DNA of 64,000 nt from Beta vulgaris subsp. vulgaris (GCF_026745355.1 NC_079207.1:9727556-9791555), one strand, 5' to 3'; counted from the first letter of the stretch, positions 34,539 through 48,500 are shown. A program made the numbers and translations. The notes: generated by a model not told the origin, from the letters alone.

Positions 34539-35614
34539 GGGTTAATTGGCTAGAACAGCACAACCTTGGGCTCAAGTGCAAGGAACAGCACAACCTTAAG
34601 CGGGTGCAAAGCATAGCACCAACTTAAACACGTGGTGCAGAAAATAGCATAAATGGCACCGGAGCACGGAGATTCCACCGGAGCTAGGGAATCTCCGTTC
34701 AAGGTTATGTTGTTCCTTGCACTTGATCCAAAGGTTGTGCTGTTCTAGCCAACTTTCAACTTCAATCTCAAAAAAAAAAAATTGATTTCCTCTTTACTCT
34801 TCTTTGCTGCTGTGCTACTTCCTCATTTTGCGATTTTCTTCCCTGTTCGACGCAACACAGATCTTCACATCATCAACAAATTGCATCAGCGCAAATATCG
34901 AAATCATGTCGCTGGATTTACATCTATCATCATTAATAATTGACGTATAATAATTGTGGAGGCTGGTCTCAGTTTCTCCTAGCTCAATATTCACTATTGA
35001 TTCACCAAAGACCACTCCACGTGCTGTTTGTAAAAGAGTTGGTTTGATGAGCGCCTGCTTCGAGGTCGCGCCATGGTCGCTCAAACTTTTTGGAACTCTT
35101 CTATTTTGTGGTGAATTAGTACGTAGCGCCTGCTCTTGTGGACTGGGAGTAATGCGAGGTTGTGGTGGAGATGGTATTTGGTGTGGTGGTGCTGCAGTGT
35201 TTGGGGTAAAGGATGACATTGTTGGAGTAGAGGTGGTGTTTGGTGTGGTGAAGGAAGATGATGGTGTTGAGGGAGGTGGTGGTGTTGTAGAGTTGTGGGT
35301 TAGGGAAGAGGGTGGCGGTGATGTAGTGTGGTTTAAGGTGGATTTAGTGTAGTGGAGGTTAAGCAAATGGTGTGTTTATTAATATAAGGGTTGTGTTGTT
35401 CCTTGCACTTGAGCCAAAGGTTGTGTTGTTCCTTGCCAGTTAAACCTTAAAATAATGGAGATTCCCTAGCTCCGGTGGAATCTCCGTGCTCCGGTGCCAT
35501 TTATGCTATTTTTTGCACCACGTGTTTAAGTTGGTGATATGCTTTGCACCCGCTTAAGGTTGTGCTGTTCCTTGCACTTGAGCCCAAGGTTGTGCTGTTC
35601 TAGCCAATTAACCC
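34539..35614. mobile_element. MULE with ~160-bp TIRs and possible captured sequence
   Basis: Long inverted repeats start GGGTTAATTGGCTAGAACAG (left, 34539 to about 34700) and end with the complement (about 35455-35614). The flanks TATAAATTA (34530-34538) and TATAGATTA (35615-35623) are a 9-bp target duplication with one mismatch, as in Mutator-like elements. A third partial TIR piece (GGTTGTGTTGTTCCTTGCAC) is repeated at 35388-35440. The interior is non-repetitive and has an open frame, so it may be a Pack-MULE. Confidence 0.85.
34815..35366 (-). CDS. Unidentified 183-codon open frame inside the MULE
   Basis: No family recognised. The N-terminal ~100 residues are rich in Ser, Thr and Pro; the C-terminal half is of ordinary composition (SLSDHGATSKQALIKPTLLQ, then ALMQFVDDVKICVASN). 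It fits a fragment of a host gene carried by the element. No transposase motif is seen. Expression is unknown, and the start is simply the first ATG of the open frame. Confidence 0.35.
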   Translation of the reverse strand: MLNLHYTKSTLNHTTSPPPSSLTHNSTTPPPPSTPSSSFTTPNTTSTPTMSSFTPNTAAPPHQIPSPPQPRITPSPQEQALRTNSPQNRRVPKSLSDHGATSKQALIKPTLLQTARGVVFGESIVNIELGETETSLHNYYTSIINDDRCKSSDMISIFALMQFVDDVKICVASNREENRKMRK

Positions 35615-35641
35615 TATAGATTATGTTCTAAAAAAAGCGAG

Positions 35642-35668
35642 GCACGCATCGCGTGCATAAATTGCTAG
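35642..35668 (+). mobile_element. Helitron 3' terminus remnant
   Basis: Perfect hairpin GCACGC-ATC-GCGTGC (35643-35657), an 8-base spacer, CTAG (35665-35668) and T. No matching TCTCTATT start is visible to the left, so only the end of the element remains. Confidence 0.65.
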
Positions 35669-35729
35669 TGCAAAAATAAAAGAGGTGTTTCACTTATTAT
35701 GAAAGAGAGGAATTATGTTATAATTGGCG

Positions 35730-36321
35730 CCGCCTCTTCTCTTTTTTTTTTCTCTCTTCTCTCTCATCTCTCATAAAACCCTATTTTTCAACTTAGGGGC
35801 TACCACCACCCTTTTGGGCGATGGTAAACCCTTTTTCCTCTTTTTGTTACTAGTTTTTTTTATGTTTATGCCTCTAATAAATTTCAGTCTCTATCTAATG
35901 GAGAGTTTTTTTACCCATATATTGGTTTTATATCTACCCATATATTGGGTTTTATCTCTCTCCATATGAGAGTTTGAAGACTTTGTTTTTGAGTTTTAGT
36001 GTACTTCAATAAGTTGATTTGTTGATCAGAATTTGTGCGGAGTTACAACAGATGTCAAGACTTCATTTACAAGCACTTGAATTAAATCCAATTTTACTTC
36101 AAAACTACAAAAGATCGACAGATCCCCCTGCAGAAGACTGCATCAGACAACCATGTGAAAGACGAGGGTTTTCAGAAGTGTTATATCTACTCAACGATCG
36201 TGATTTTATCATATTAGAATTGTATTTATTTTATTTTGATATGTATTTGTTTATTTTCTACCTCTATTGGAGATGTCGTATTACTTTAAATCAATGAATT
36301 AAAGTTAATTTTTTTAAGAAA
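35730..36321 (+). mobile_element. 592-bp insert between 15-bp direct repeats
   Basis: ATGTTATAATTGGCG occurs at 35715-35729 and again at 36322-36336. The enclosed sequence starts with a CT-rich leader (CCGCCTCTTCTC then T/CT runs, like a plant 5' UTR) and ends in AT-rich sequence without a long poly(A). A 92-codon frame at 36019-36297 is not recognised. A 15-bp duplication suggests LINE-type retroposition, for example a processed pseudogene or SINE-like unit. Confidence 0.5.
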
Positions 36322-36403
36322 ATGTTATAATTGGCGAATGAGTGACGAGACTGAACTCTTACGAATAAGTACACTGATAAATCGATAATGATAGCGTAGC
36401 GCA

Positions 36404-36409
36404 TATAAA
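36404..36409 (+). promoter_or_regulatory. TATA box candidate of the LisH/CTLH gene
   Basis: TATAAA in the context GCATATAAACCCC, 184 bases upstream of the ATG. The following CT-rich sequence (36450-36560) is a plausible 5' UTR. No experimental support. Confidence 0.45.
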
Positions 36410-36592
36410 CCCCGCGAATGCGATATCCGTAAAAACTAAAAACAAACTCTCCTCTTTCATTACTTCAACAAGCCGACTTTCTTGCTATCAAAAAAGTGCA
36501 ATTAGACAACAAAAATCTTTTATCTTCTTGTCTCTCTCGCTCCTCCTCCTATTCCCCCCTCAAAAAAAAAAATAATAATTCAGACAGACGCC

Positions 36593-39500
36593 ATGGATTC
36601 AACCCCGGTAAACTGGGAAGCTTTGGATGCTCTCATCGTCGAATTCGCAAAATCCGAAAATCTATTGATCGAAAACAACGATTCTTCTCTCTCTCCTCCT
36701 CCTTCACCTTCCTCTTCCTCTCTCTCTCCTCCGCCATCATCATCACCATCACCATCATCTTCTCCTTCTTCTTCTTCGTATCAATCACGCCTATTGATTC
36801 GTCGGATCAGACGCCTGTTAGAGTCTGGTGATATTGACTCTGCTTTGAATCTCCTTCGTCTTCATGCTCCTTCCATTTTAAACGATCACCGCCTCTTATT
36901 TTGCCTTCAAAAGCAGGTACATAGTTTTTACATTACCTGAAATTTCTAGGTTTTTTTTTTTCGATTTTTCTTTGATTTTTTGATTTTTTTTTTTTTTGAT
37001 TGATAGAAATTTATTGAGTTATTGAGGAGAGGAACTCCGGAGGATCGCGATTCTGCTATTGAATGCGTGCGCACTTCTCTCGCTCCTTGCGCTCTTGATG
37101 CTTATCCTGTATGATGCTCACTTTTTTATTTTTGATTTTTGATGATTTAATGGCGTATTGATAGAGAGATGATTTTTTGTTTTCAAGGAAGCATATGAGG
37201 AATTTAAGCATATTATTCTTGCACTGATTTATGACAAAAACGACGGCAATTCACCTGTGGCTAATGAGGTACTTTGATTCGTCCTTACCTAGTGGTGATT
37301 AATGCGGATTTTGATTTGTTGTAGAAGTATATTGAATTACAATGCATTTTTATTACTTAGAAGCTGTTAGTTCTTATGGAATGTGTGGAATGTATTTTTA
37401 TTACTTGGAAGCTGCTAGTTCTTATGGAATGTGTGGTGATTTTTAGCATTTTAAATTTTCCACTTATTTCTTGTACTATTATGCAAGGAGGAAGTCAGAG
37501 GAGTGCTTAAGACATCAAGAGGAGGTGTGTTTGTGTAGTAGCCGTTATAAGTGATTTAGAGGCTGAGGCTTTCTTAACTACTACAGTAATAAGTGTTGGA
37601 ATATGGATGGTAGATTCTAGGATAATATTTTGAAATAGAGGTTTCAATTATCTGAAATGTTTTGTTAATATGAGGAAGGTGGTCCTAGGAAAGTTTCACT
37701 TAACAAGTGTTGTTTTTAGGCTTTTGTTGTTGTTGAGGTGTTTCTGTTTATGGCTCTAATGTGAGAGGTCGCCGCACTTTTGGTTGTGCTTTTTATATAG
37801 AATTATTTTTTTTAAAGAAGGGGTGATGATTTATAGGTAACAAACCGTCCTTTCTAGGGAAATCTTATTGGAATTTTGTTCTATGTGCTGTTTACTTGCA
37901 GATGTTTGTCATTGATATCAGGGAGAAGATGACAAATGACAGGCACTCTATGATGAGTTTGAAAGATGTGCCTTTTCAGTTATGGAAGAGAATGATCTCT
38001 TTGTGTTGCAAACCCTTACATCTTAACCAACTAAATATTTTGTTAGGGAAGAAAAAACAACTGAGAACGATAAGCCAGGAGTTAATTGAGGGTGTTGGAG
38101 AAAGAGCATTGTCAATGGTTGATTTTGCTAGGAACACAGGATGAGGCTGCTTTTGTTCCTTCTATAATGCTAGGCTTCATCTTTTAATTTTTAGAGGTAC
38201 TATTATGTGAAATGTGTTCTAAATGTATCTTCAATGTCAATATCTAACATACATGGACTTTGTTTTTGGTTTCTTTCTTCCCCAAAAGGAGCTTGAAAGT
38301 AAGTTTGCTGTCAATTGTGGCCAGATTTAATGACAAAGGAGTCTAAGTCTATTGGCTTAAGTAGTGGTGCTTACAAATTATTTACACAACTAATAGGTAT
38401 TGGTGCCGTGGTTCTAATTGTGAATAAATACGTTTCTTTTTTTTGTTTCCTTTGTTGAAAACCAATGAGAATGATCTCTTCTGAAAGTTAGACTTATAAA
38501 AGGCTTATGATCTGGCATCATAATATTGTGTTTTGTCAATTTTTTAAAGAATGGGGTTTCCTTGTAAATGGAGTAAGTGCGTACTTTTTATTTTTTTCTG
38601 CTAATCATTTTAGTGCAGCGATCGAGTTTCATTTCAAGTTCTCTCATGTCAAGCCAATGTTATTCTTTGATGGCCTTGGAGTGAATTTGCAATTAAAGCT
38701 ACTAAGTTAGCTCTTTTAGATGTCATAAACAATCTTTCTTAAATATCCTCATTTCTCATCTCCTCTTCTCCAACGATACTCTATAACCTGAGGAGAATAA
38801 CTTGGGCTATATGAAATATCGTTCTTTTTGTACCTATATCAGACTTCAAGGTATATACTGTGAGACTTTAGCTGATATCTTTCGGTGCGCATTAGGGTTT
38901 CTACAATCTTTTTTTATCGTGTCTTCCAATTGTGCATCATTGGAATGGATTTGATGTGTACATTTTTTGGGGTTGCATAAGTGAAAGGTTATAGAAAAGA
39001 GTCACATAATGTAGATCAAAGCTTTTGTGAACAGGGGGTTAGATTGTAGAATGTAGATTAAGCTTGATAATATGTACCATTTCCTGTATCCGGTATCCCA
39101 TTGTGTGAAACTAGGGAAATTTGAACACGACTCTCTATAGGTTTAGACTGATTCTGATAAGGGTTTTATGAGGTTACGTAGCAACTATCTGTGACTCCCA
39201 GCATGGGGGAGTCATGAGGAAAAGTGGTGGAGGAAGAATGTCTCTTGAGTCTCTTCTATTTATGGATGGGCAACGAAAATCGAAGATGGCATGTCTTTGA
39301 GTTCTCAGTTGGATTCAAGTAAACGGTGGTTGAGGGTTTTGTTTTGGCTTGACATATGATGTGGGAATTAGCCTCATGAGATTTGATTTTCAGATTTGCA
39401 TTCTTGAAGAAGGTTATTTGGAAAAGAGTGTTAGTATGAAATGGGAAGGGAAATAGAAGCTTCTAAGTGTATTTTTTGTGACATTCTAATGATTGAGAAT

Positions 39501-42500
39501 GAGAAGAAGGAATTTTCTTGTAGCATGAGTGGCTCCGTTTTATTGAAGAGCAATTTTCTTGAAAGAAATTTGTTTATGATCTTTCTTGTTAATGATCTTG
39601 TAAGATGGAAGCTTCTCCTAAAGCATCTATGTCTTTGAGTAGGTGGCCATTAAGGAGAGGATAGTCTTAGGAGTTGAGGGAAGGATCATCTTTCTCGTTA
39701 GAATTTGTGGCAGTTTATGTCATAAGGAGAAGCATTTGTCAATCATCTTTTACTATGTTGTTGGTGTTCATTCTTTAAGCACTTATCATCAGCCTTGTTT
39801 GCGATGAGTTGGGTGCAACTTTGTTTTGTGAAATATGTTCTTCTGGCCTGGAAAAGAAGGATGATGGAAGGTTGGCGTTACTGAAGTTTGGATGATGGTG
39901 CTTACTGATGCATGTAGAGAGCAAAAAAGCCAACAGATCATTGGGTAAAACTTGCTATATTTGAGGTTTCAAGCTTCTTTTTGGGGAAGATATTGTATAA
40001 ATGTAAATCTGAGCAACACACAGGCGTCAAATTTTGGATTTAGGTAGTCACATGATCGCTTGTGGACGTGAGTTTGTGCATTGGCCCTCCTTTCACTTTC
40101 GGCAGAATCCTCCTATTGGTGTCTATAGAGCCTTTGAGTAGGAACCAACTACACTTCATATAAGCTACCAAATAGGATAGTGGCAATGTTTCCATATACT
40201 TTAGTTTACACAATCCCACTAAGTGTGATAAACGAAAGCAGAAGAATCTAGTTAGGTTATATGGCATCTTTGTTAGGCTTTTCCATTATCAGTTCTGTTT
40301 TTTTTCTTCGGGGACATTCCTCATGTGGAACATATTTCGCGTCTTTCTCTCCTATCGGGAAGTTTTTGCTGATTCTTTTCCGGTGATTCTTGATCTATTG
40401 TGTCTCTAGAGATTAGTTGGTTTGTGGAGCCAAATAAGGATATTAATTTGTCCAAGTCATCTTTTTGCAAGCTTGGAAGTATGTCACTTGTATACTTGTA
40501 TTTAGAGTCTTGCTACTAAAGTAAAGATCGTACAAGTATCTTTGCTGTTTTTTTTAAAGATAAGCCATGCTTTTTTGTGATTCTAGATTCCATTCTTTAG
40601 CCACATTTTTCAGGCCTTTATGAGAGAGTAATATCTCCTTGGTCTCAATCATTGATTGTCTTCAGGAATATGAGTTTGAATGGCTAGGTCTTCTAAATAG
40701 TAATTTTTGTTTGTTTAGATTAAATCTATGGACGATACTTGTGATGTTTGGGCTTTTTGGGGGAAGGATATTATTAGGAGGTATCTTGAGCCAATGGTGC
40801 TCTTTTTATAAATTTTAATCTATCGAATAGGGATAAAACTTTACATCAAGGGCTGAGAACTCTACTAAAGAGAATATTATGGTTTGGTACATTATGTTGA
40901 TATTGTCGAAAAAATATGCTAAGCATGTCCAATCTTTGCAAAATTATTCTATGTTAGTATTTTGGAATGCACATGTGGTTTGGTGCTGAGAACTCTACAT
41001 CAAGAGAATATTATGGTTTGGTGCATTATGTTGATATTGTTGAAAAAATATGTCCAATCTTTGCAAAATTATTCTATGTCAGTATTTTGGAATGCACATG
41101 TGGTCCCTGAAGACGCGGAGGCGGTAGGGATCAAATGCTTTGAATGGTTAGGTGATCGGTTTTAATTTGAAGAGTCGTAGAAAGGCGCACAACACCCTTT
41201 TTTACACCAAATAGCAAATTTATATTAACTGCACCTCATGCCTGCAGTTTGCTCCTAAATTCTAGGACTCCTATTTTATATTTTGTACATAAAAGACCCT
41301 GGGGAACTCATTTTCTCAGTGAAACCTAGAGCACTAAGAGAGAGGATAATGAGAAATTGGTGGACGGTGCTGAGTGTGTATCTGATAATTCTAGGTCCTC
41401 TATTGCCTTAGTGCGCCTTGAGGCTTTCTAAAAACTGGTATATTACCCAGCAGCTGGCAGTATATCTCATTGGAAAAAGTCGAGTGGTTGGCTGGTTGCT
41501 GTGTTCATGTTAAGATGTACGATTGAGGAAGTGGCATCTGGGGGGTTACTGGACAGCTTTACATAATCACATGTTAATTGACAAACTGCAAAGTCCCTCT
41601 GCATTGCTGTACTTCATGTGCTATCAAACTTTTAATATTAGACCTCAAAACGTAATTTTCAGCATCAAATCTTTTTATTCCTGAAGACATGAAAAGTGAC
41701 AAATATGATATTTTAATTTGCTATACTGCCTCCGTTTTTTAGTTGCAATACTTCCCGATATTGGATGTTTTCAAATAGACATACCCTCTCTCTCTCTTTC
41801 CCTCTCCCTCTCTCTCCCTCTCTCTCTCTCTCCATCACATGGAGACTTTTTCCATCTCTCTCTATTCTCTCCCTCACATTGGTCTTCTAATATACCGTGT
41901 ATCGTCCTATGTTGCAACTAGAAAAATGAATGGGGGAAGTATGTGATGTTAATAATAGGAAATTTGGTACTCAATAAAAGCTTAGGATTGGAATACAAAA
42001 TATACAACTGATGGCTGCGTATGTCAGGATGTGACTTCAACACTGATGAAATGGTTTCTGACAAATTATTTATAAATATTTTGTCAAACACCCTTTTGTG
42101 TGATGGATGGGCATGAGAAACGTTTCCTTTATCCGCTGGTCCCTGTTCTTTGAAACTGTACCTCGAAACTCTGTACATTTATGTTTTTGTTGGATGACTA
42201 TGTTCATTCCTTGTTTTACACCTGCTATTCTTTGCAATTTCTCTGCTGTAAGCCTCATGAAGTCTTGTAATTTAAAGTAAGCAGGCAGTCATAAAGGGTG
42301 TGCACTTTAAACAAATAAAGTAAATCTTACCCCAGAACATTGAAAACAGAGAATGTAAGGTTCAAGTAATGTTGGTAAATATAGTTTAAGTTTATTGTAC
42401 AAAATATTTCTTGACTGCTTGTCTATCTGTAAAGGTAGGTCTCTTTCTTTCTATATTTCACATTTTGCCTTGAATGTAAATATCTACATGAATCTTCTTA

Positions 42501-45500
42501 CAATCGTTGGTTTGGCCCCTATGGGCATTTCCTTTTGTCTTTTTTTTTTCTTCTCTGCTGGACTCTTACTGATTTTTCTAAGATGTATACAGCAGTAGGA
42601 TTCTAGTTTAGTTCAGCGGGCTCACATCTTGATGCTTGATACGTATGCATGTTAATTTGAATATTTAGCTTTGATTGTTAGATGCAATAATCAGTTCTGA
42701 TGAATAGACCTCGATTTGGCGTTCTGTGTTTCAGTGGTCTGAAAGACGAAGGTCCGAAATTGCTGGACTGATGTCTTCTATTCTGAGAGCACATCTTCAA
42801 GCGCTTGATCCCTTGTTCTCAATGACATTGAGATACTTGATAAGGTTTTTTGTCTGCCGCCTTTGCTGGTCCTTTTACGTTGACCGTTTGTGATGATTGC
42901 TAATTTTTTGGACATATGAAACAGTATACACAAGGAGTTTTGTCTTCGTCAAGGAGTCTCTTCACCCATCTCGGACCTTACTGAAAGGTTGCTTCTTGAA
43001 GACAAAGATGCCCCAGCAACACCGCAAGAGTCACTTCTTGAAGTGCCTCCGTTTGACGAGGTGAAGTGATCAAGTTTTCTTACTATAGTCTTCCTTTGCT
43101 GTGTGCTGAATCAAGTGATGGCATGCTTTTTAATGCTACTCGGTGAGGACATCTGTGTGAAACTTTTTCGTTTACTAATGTTTGGTTCGCCTTTTTAAAT
43201 ATTGCAATTCAGGTGGACATACAAGCCCTAGCTCATGCTGTTCAGCTTACCAGACAGGGGGCGGTTGATAGCCTAAGATTTGCGAAGGGTGATTTATTTC
43301 AGGCTTTTCAGGTTCTTATAGTTCTTTATCAATCTTCTCATGTTCTTTGCTTCTTATCTCTGGCACGTCTAACTAAATTGCCAATCCATTTTTGATTTTT
43401 CCTTTTTCTGTAGTCTTAGACCTAAGGAATCCGGTCATCATTTCTTGAAGTATGACCGTATAGATAGCATATTGGAGCTTATTCCCTTGGAGGAATTATA
43501 GCAAACAGCTATAGTCCAGACCTGTTAAGATTGGTAAAAAATTTCATATTCGTAAATGAGGATGCTTGGTCTAAGTTTTCTCGTGGCTTTATCAGTTATA
43601 GTCTCTTGTACTATCATTCAGAAAGGTAGTTGGCATTTTATATTTCTACTTAGTTGATTAGTACTTCGTTCATTTCCCAACATTATGGAACATCGGAAGG
43701 CATTTAGCCTTAAAAACATGCTATGAATTCCGCATCGATGTCAAATCAAATTATGTGGGAGGGGAAGTACAAATAACCCGTGGTCAATTAAAACGATTCT
43801 TTTTCCAGTTTTGGTGGCGGTTCGATTTTCTGATTAGCTCCTGCTTGAGGACCAGTTTAGATAAGGGACATACACACACTATGGCTTTTTGTACAGCTGC
43901 CTCTGCCATGTATTAGGCTGTATTGAGTTATCATCACTATAGTCTGATGCTTTTCTATATGATATCCTTGGAGTTCAAGCGGTCTGGCTTCACATATGAG
44001 AAGTCTCAGATCAAACGACACGGTGGTTATGCATATTTGCCCGAATCTAGTTCACTCCATTCTTGCTCTAGATTGATCATATTAGTTGTTTATTTTGATC
44101 TTCTGTAAATCAGGAGCCTCTACTTTTTGGCAACATTCTTGCTTTAGTTTGTTTTCCAATTGTTCTATCATCTTTACAGCATTACCTTTGGGTTGGAAAT
44201 GTTGCTAAATTACCAGTCAGTTTATCACCTAAAATAGCTTGCCAACTGAGGAAAAAGTGACGACATGGGATATTATTGGGTTTTCACTTGCATATCTTTT
44301 TTCATTACTTATGTTAGTTGAGGTTTATGGTCTATATTTAAAGTGTCTTAAGAGGTTATTTTAGAGCCAGTATGCTCTGTCATAACTGGAAAGTTCAATT
44401 CTGGGAGGTTGGATGATTTTCTATAGTTGTAGTAATGTTATCACCTTAGAAAACACAATAGATTGGGGATCCTTGGTGCTTCTTAATGCCACTTGAGATT
44501 ACTGTTCCTTTTACAATTCTAGAGAGTCAACTCTGTTTTGTCATTTCCCAGTTTGGGAGGTCAGGAACATTTTAGGCATGAAGTTTGTTATGCCTTATAT
44601 TATTGTTTTGGTCTTTGGAAAAATAAAAGGCTATTCCATTTTCCAGGATTAGATATTGAGTCTATTGGGTGACAGTCCATGAGCCTCAGTAACTATTCTT
44701 TAGGCATGAAGTTAATTTGTTTTTTATGCTCACGTTTTATTTTATAGCTTTGTTACTGTCATTACATAGGTGAGTTTTGGTGCACTTAGGACATTGATAA
44801 GGCAAAGAGAAAAGACAAAACCATGGGAAGTTATACCTCTGTGAGACTGTGACTGCTAATCAAACATTAAAGAGGCACTCGAAGCGGAAATCATTCCAAA
44901 ATATAGCGACTTAGTGAGTATCTTTGTTCATTGCGCTCATGCATTGAAGTACTCTTCAAATTTGCACCTCTGAGGAATTTTGGTGAATCTCCTATCTGAC
45001 CGCACTTGGAATGAGTTGTTTATTATTTGGGGCACACTAGGTGTTGATGCTCAACATGTTGAGTAATTACATTAGCAGTTGACAGTTGTTAGTAGCTAGT
45101 GAATTTAATATATCTACATATCCTATCCTAGGTGGGATTGCTGGTAGGTTGTTAACATTTTCTATTATCTTAATGTTGCCGGTTTATATAGGATGCTATT
45201 ATATACTTCCTCCGTTTCAAAAATAAGTGCAACACAGAGAAGTGGCACATAGACCAAGGAATCTAGAGAGAGAAAGTTGGGGACCACATTTAGAAGAAAG
45301 ATTAGGCAACTTAATTAAATAAAACTCTCAACTAATTACACCAACAACTTTATGTTCCATCACCTTCCACATGCCATCCACCACAACAATGCCACCACCG
45401 AGTCACCGGACCATCGCCACTACCACCGGAAAATCTCTTTCCCCTCCCTCACGTACCCCTGCCCACCGCAAAACCACCCTCCTCCAAACCTGCCCACCGC

Positions 45501-48500
45501 AAAACACGTATCTTTCCTCCCCTACCCCCAAAACCAACGCTCCAGATGGAGAGAGAAAAGCAAAGATGCAGAAGAATCACATAATCGCAACCCCCGAAAC
45601 ACCCTAGCTTCACCAATCGCAACCACAACTGTATCGTGCAATCGAAGAACCACATAATTAGAGAGTTTTGGCGCACGTTGAGGCAATGATGGAGAGAGAA
45701 AAATCGATGATTCTAGGGCAAAGAGATAAATCTAGAATCAAAATCTGAGGGTAGCGATTGAGAATTGAAGGTAAGTGTTCTTTAGGGTTCTTCGATGTTC
45801 TTCGAGGTTTTAAGTTTTAGTGTTCTTCGATGTTCTTCGAGGTTTTAAGTTTTAGGGTTCGTCAATGTTTTAGGTTTTAGGGTTGTTCGATTTAGAATCG
45901 AAATTGTAGATTGTTGTCGTTGAGGTCATCTAGGACGATGAAGATGATTTCTTTGCTTAGTAGATTGAAGAGATGTTCCACCATTGTTGATTTTTGCTTC
46001 TTCATTTTGACAAAGAGGACTGGGCGTGGTGGTGGTGTCGGGTTAGTGGTGGTCGGGTTGGCGGTGGTTTCAAGTTGGTGGTGCAGAAGGGGGTTGGTTG
46101 GCTTGAGTGAGGAAGAGGAGGGTTCGATGGTTTGAGTTGAGGAGAGAGGGGTTGTGTGGGTTGATAGTTGATTAATTTATGTTGTTTATATTGATAGATG
46201 GTAAATTAATTAAGTTGTTGAGGAAATTAAGTAATGGCATTCTTGTAAGTAAAAGGAAAAAACTTTCCATTTTGAGCTATGTTGCACTTATTGTGACATT
46301 TCCTAAGATGGGAAATGTTGCACTTATTTTAAACGGAGGTAGTATGATGTATCAGGAATTGTTCCGTAGTTTACTTTGGTGTTGATTGTTCAATTTTGGA
46401 GTTTGTGATGTATGACCTTTATATTCTTGGTTTTGTTTTTGTAGAATGAAATATGCCGCATGAGAATAAACGTATCTATTTTGGACGAGCTCGTCCATGA
46501 GTATTGTGTTTACAGGGGTATAGTTGATTCCGTCGTGCCTTCCGCTGGTATGCTCGACCCTCTTTGTATTTTAATTTCTTCATCTACTTCTAAATGTAAA
46601 CCTTCAAATATTAAATACCCCCCATTTCTTTTCACCAACAGCGCCTGGATACCCAGCTGAGATAGACCATTTGAAAGCTAATCAACTCAATGCTACTGGT
46701 GGTTTGTCGAGTGATAATTTTCACGATGTGGATTGCGGAAATAATAAACACTCAGAGGATGGATCTTCTATCATTAATGCTCATGCTGATGGCACCGAAA
46801 TTAGTACAGAAATGACTAGGACTCAGGATATGGATGTGGAGATGCGATTTCCTTGTGAGAGTGTGAGTAACCACGACAATTGTAGCACTAGTGGAACTCA
46901 TCGAATTAAGAATTTGAGGATTTGTCAAAGAAATAGAGGTCATGCAGTTGAAGGGAGGAGACGCAAAAGATGGAGGGAAAGAAATGAGGATTTTGATTTT
47001 CCTGCTGGCGTACATTGTAACGAGAGTAGCAAACAAGAGGTAGTTGCTGTGTTGTTGAAGGTCATATGAACCCGTCTCTGGAATATATTATCTCCATGTA
47101 TATAATAATAGTAAACTGATGTTCATGTAGGGTTTTGAAAAATACAGTCCTTCAGATCTAACTTACAACAAGGAAGATAAATGTGAGACTGTTCTGAGCA
47201 TAAAGGATCTAGCTGATAGAGGTATGGCTGCTGAGGTGGTTGAAGAAGTAAATGTGTTGGACCCTGAATTTTTTCAACAGAATTCCATGTTGCTTTTCCA
47301 GCTGAAGCAGGTAATATACCTTTTTGTTTTTCTGAAATCTGAAATACTGTACTGCTTATGCCAATCTTTCTGTACTTTTATTGAGAGAGATTTCTCACTG
47401 GCCTGTTTGTTGTGCTCAGGTTGAGTTTCTGAAATTGGTTGATTCCGGTGATCACTCTAGTGCTTTGAAGGTTGCAAGTTCCCATTTGGGGCCTTTAGCA
47501 GCCAGCGACCCAGGCTTGTTAAAACCCTTGAAAGAGACGCTGTTAGCTTTGCTTAGGCCTAATGAAATTGCTGTTAAGAGAGATTTGCCATTGCATGCTC
47601 TGGCTAGTTCACTTCAGGTATAATGTCTTTTTTCTTAAATAAATTTGAGTTATATATGGGAGTTTAGGTTCACTTTCAATCTCAATGTAATTGAGGAGTT
47701 AAGTACTTGTATTGCTACACGCACTGTTACCTCTGATTTCTATCTCTGAATTGCCACATTTGCTTATTCAACTACTAAAACACCGCCAAGTCCATAGCAA
47801 ACTAACAGGATCCTGTTCAAACATTCTTTCAACGTCAGCTTTTATTTTTAGGTATTCAATGTTTTTTTTAATTATTGTGATTTTTCACGTGTATTGTTGT
47901 GTTTTTTTTTCACGTTCGCCAATTGGCCCGATGGGTATAAACTTAGCACCCTTATGTTGCAATGGTATAGAAGTTATCATAAGCAACAGATCAATACAAA
48001 ACATATCGACAAGTGACGTTCAACCCTATGTTTCTGTTGGAGTCGGCGCGTATTGTAAACTTCTATTTATTTTTTACTTTGTTTTCCTCCATTTTTGAAG
48101 AGACAATTTTCAAAAAGAGGGGAAAGTAAATGAAATTTTCAACATGAGAATCTGAACAAAATTAGAAACAATGGAAAGAAATTATTCAAAAGTGCAAAAA
48201 ACAATGAACAAGTAGGATGTAAGTTGTACATGCGTACTCCGTAGAAAAAAAATCGAGCCATGTTAGCAATTAGAGTTCATCGTCAGAAAAGAATCCATTT
48301 GGATAGTATTTTATACCGATGTGCACCTTTGATAACTTCTATACCAATGTGGCATATGGGTGCTATGTTCAATACCAATTTGATTAATTATCCGTCCTTT
48401 TTACGTGTCCATCATTAAGCTATTCTGTATTACTTTTGTAAGCGTCGTTTCTCAAAACTTCAATGTCAGTATTGATGAATTATAAGCGTCATTTTTCAAC

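Larger units (their letters stand above)
37269..42734. other. 5.5-kb intron 3 of the LisH/CTLH gene
   Basis: Donor GTACTT at 37269, acceptor TTTCAG ending at 42734. It contains a ~60-bp tandem duplication (about 37350-37440, marker GTTCTTATGGAATGTGTGG), a ~120-bp tandem duplication at 40854-41105, and a Stowaway MITE at 41726-41939. The remaining sequence gives only short open frames without recognisable domains. Confidence 0.7.

Noticed and set aside
37896..38144. 82-codon frame in intron 3 as an additional exon of the LisH/CTLH gene
   Set aside because: Exons 3 and 4 join in frame without it and the text lacks family resemblance.
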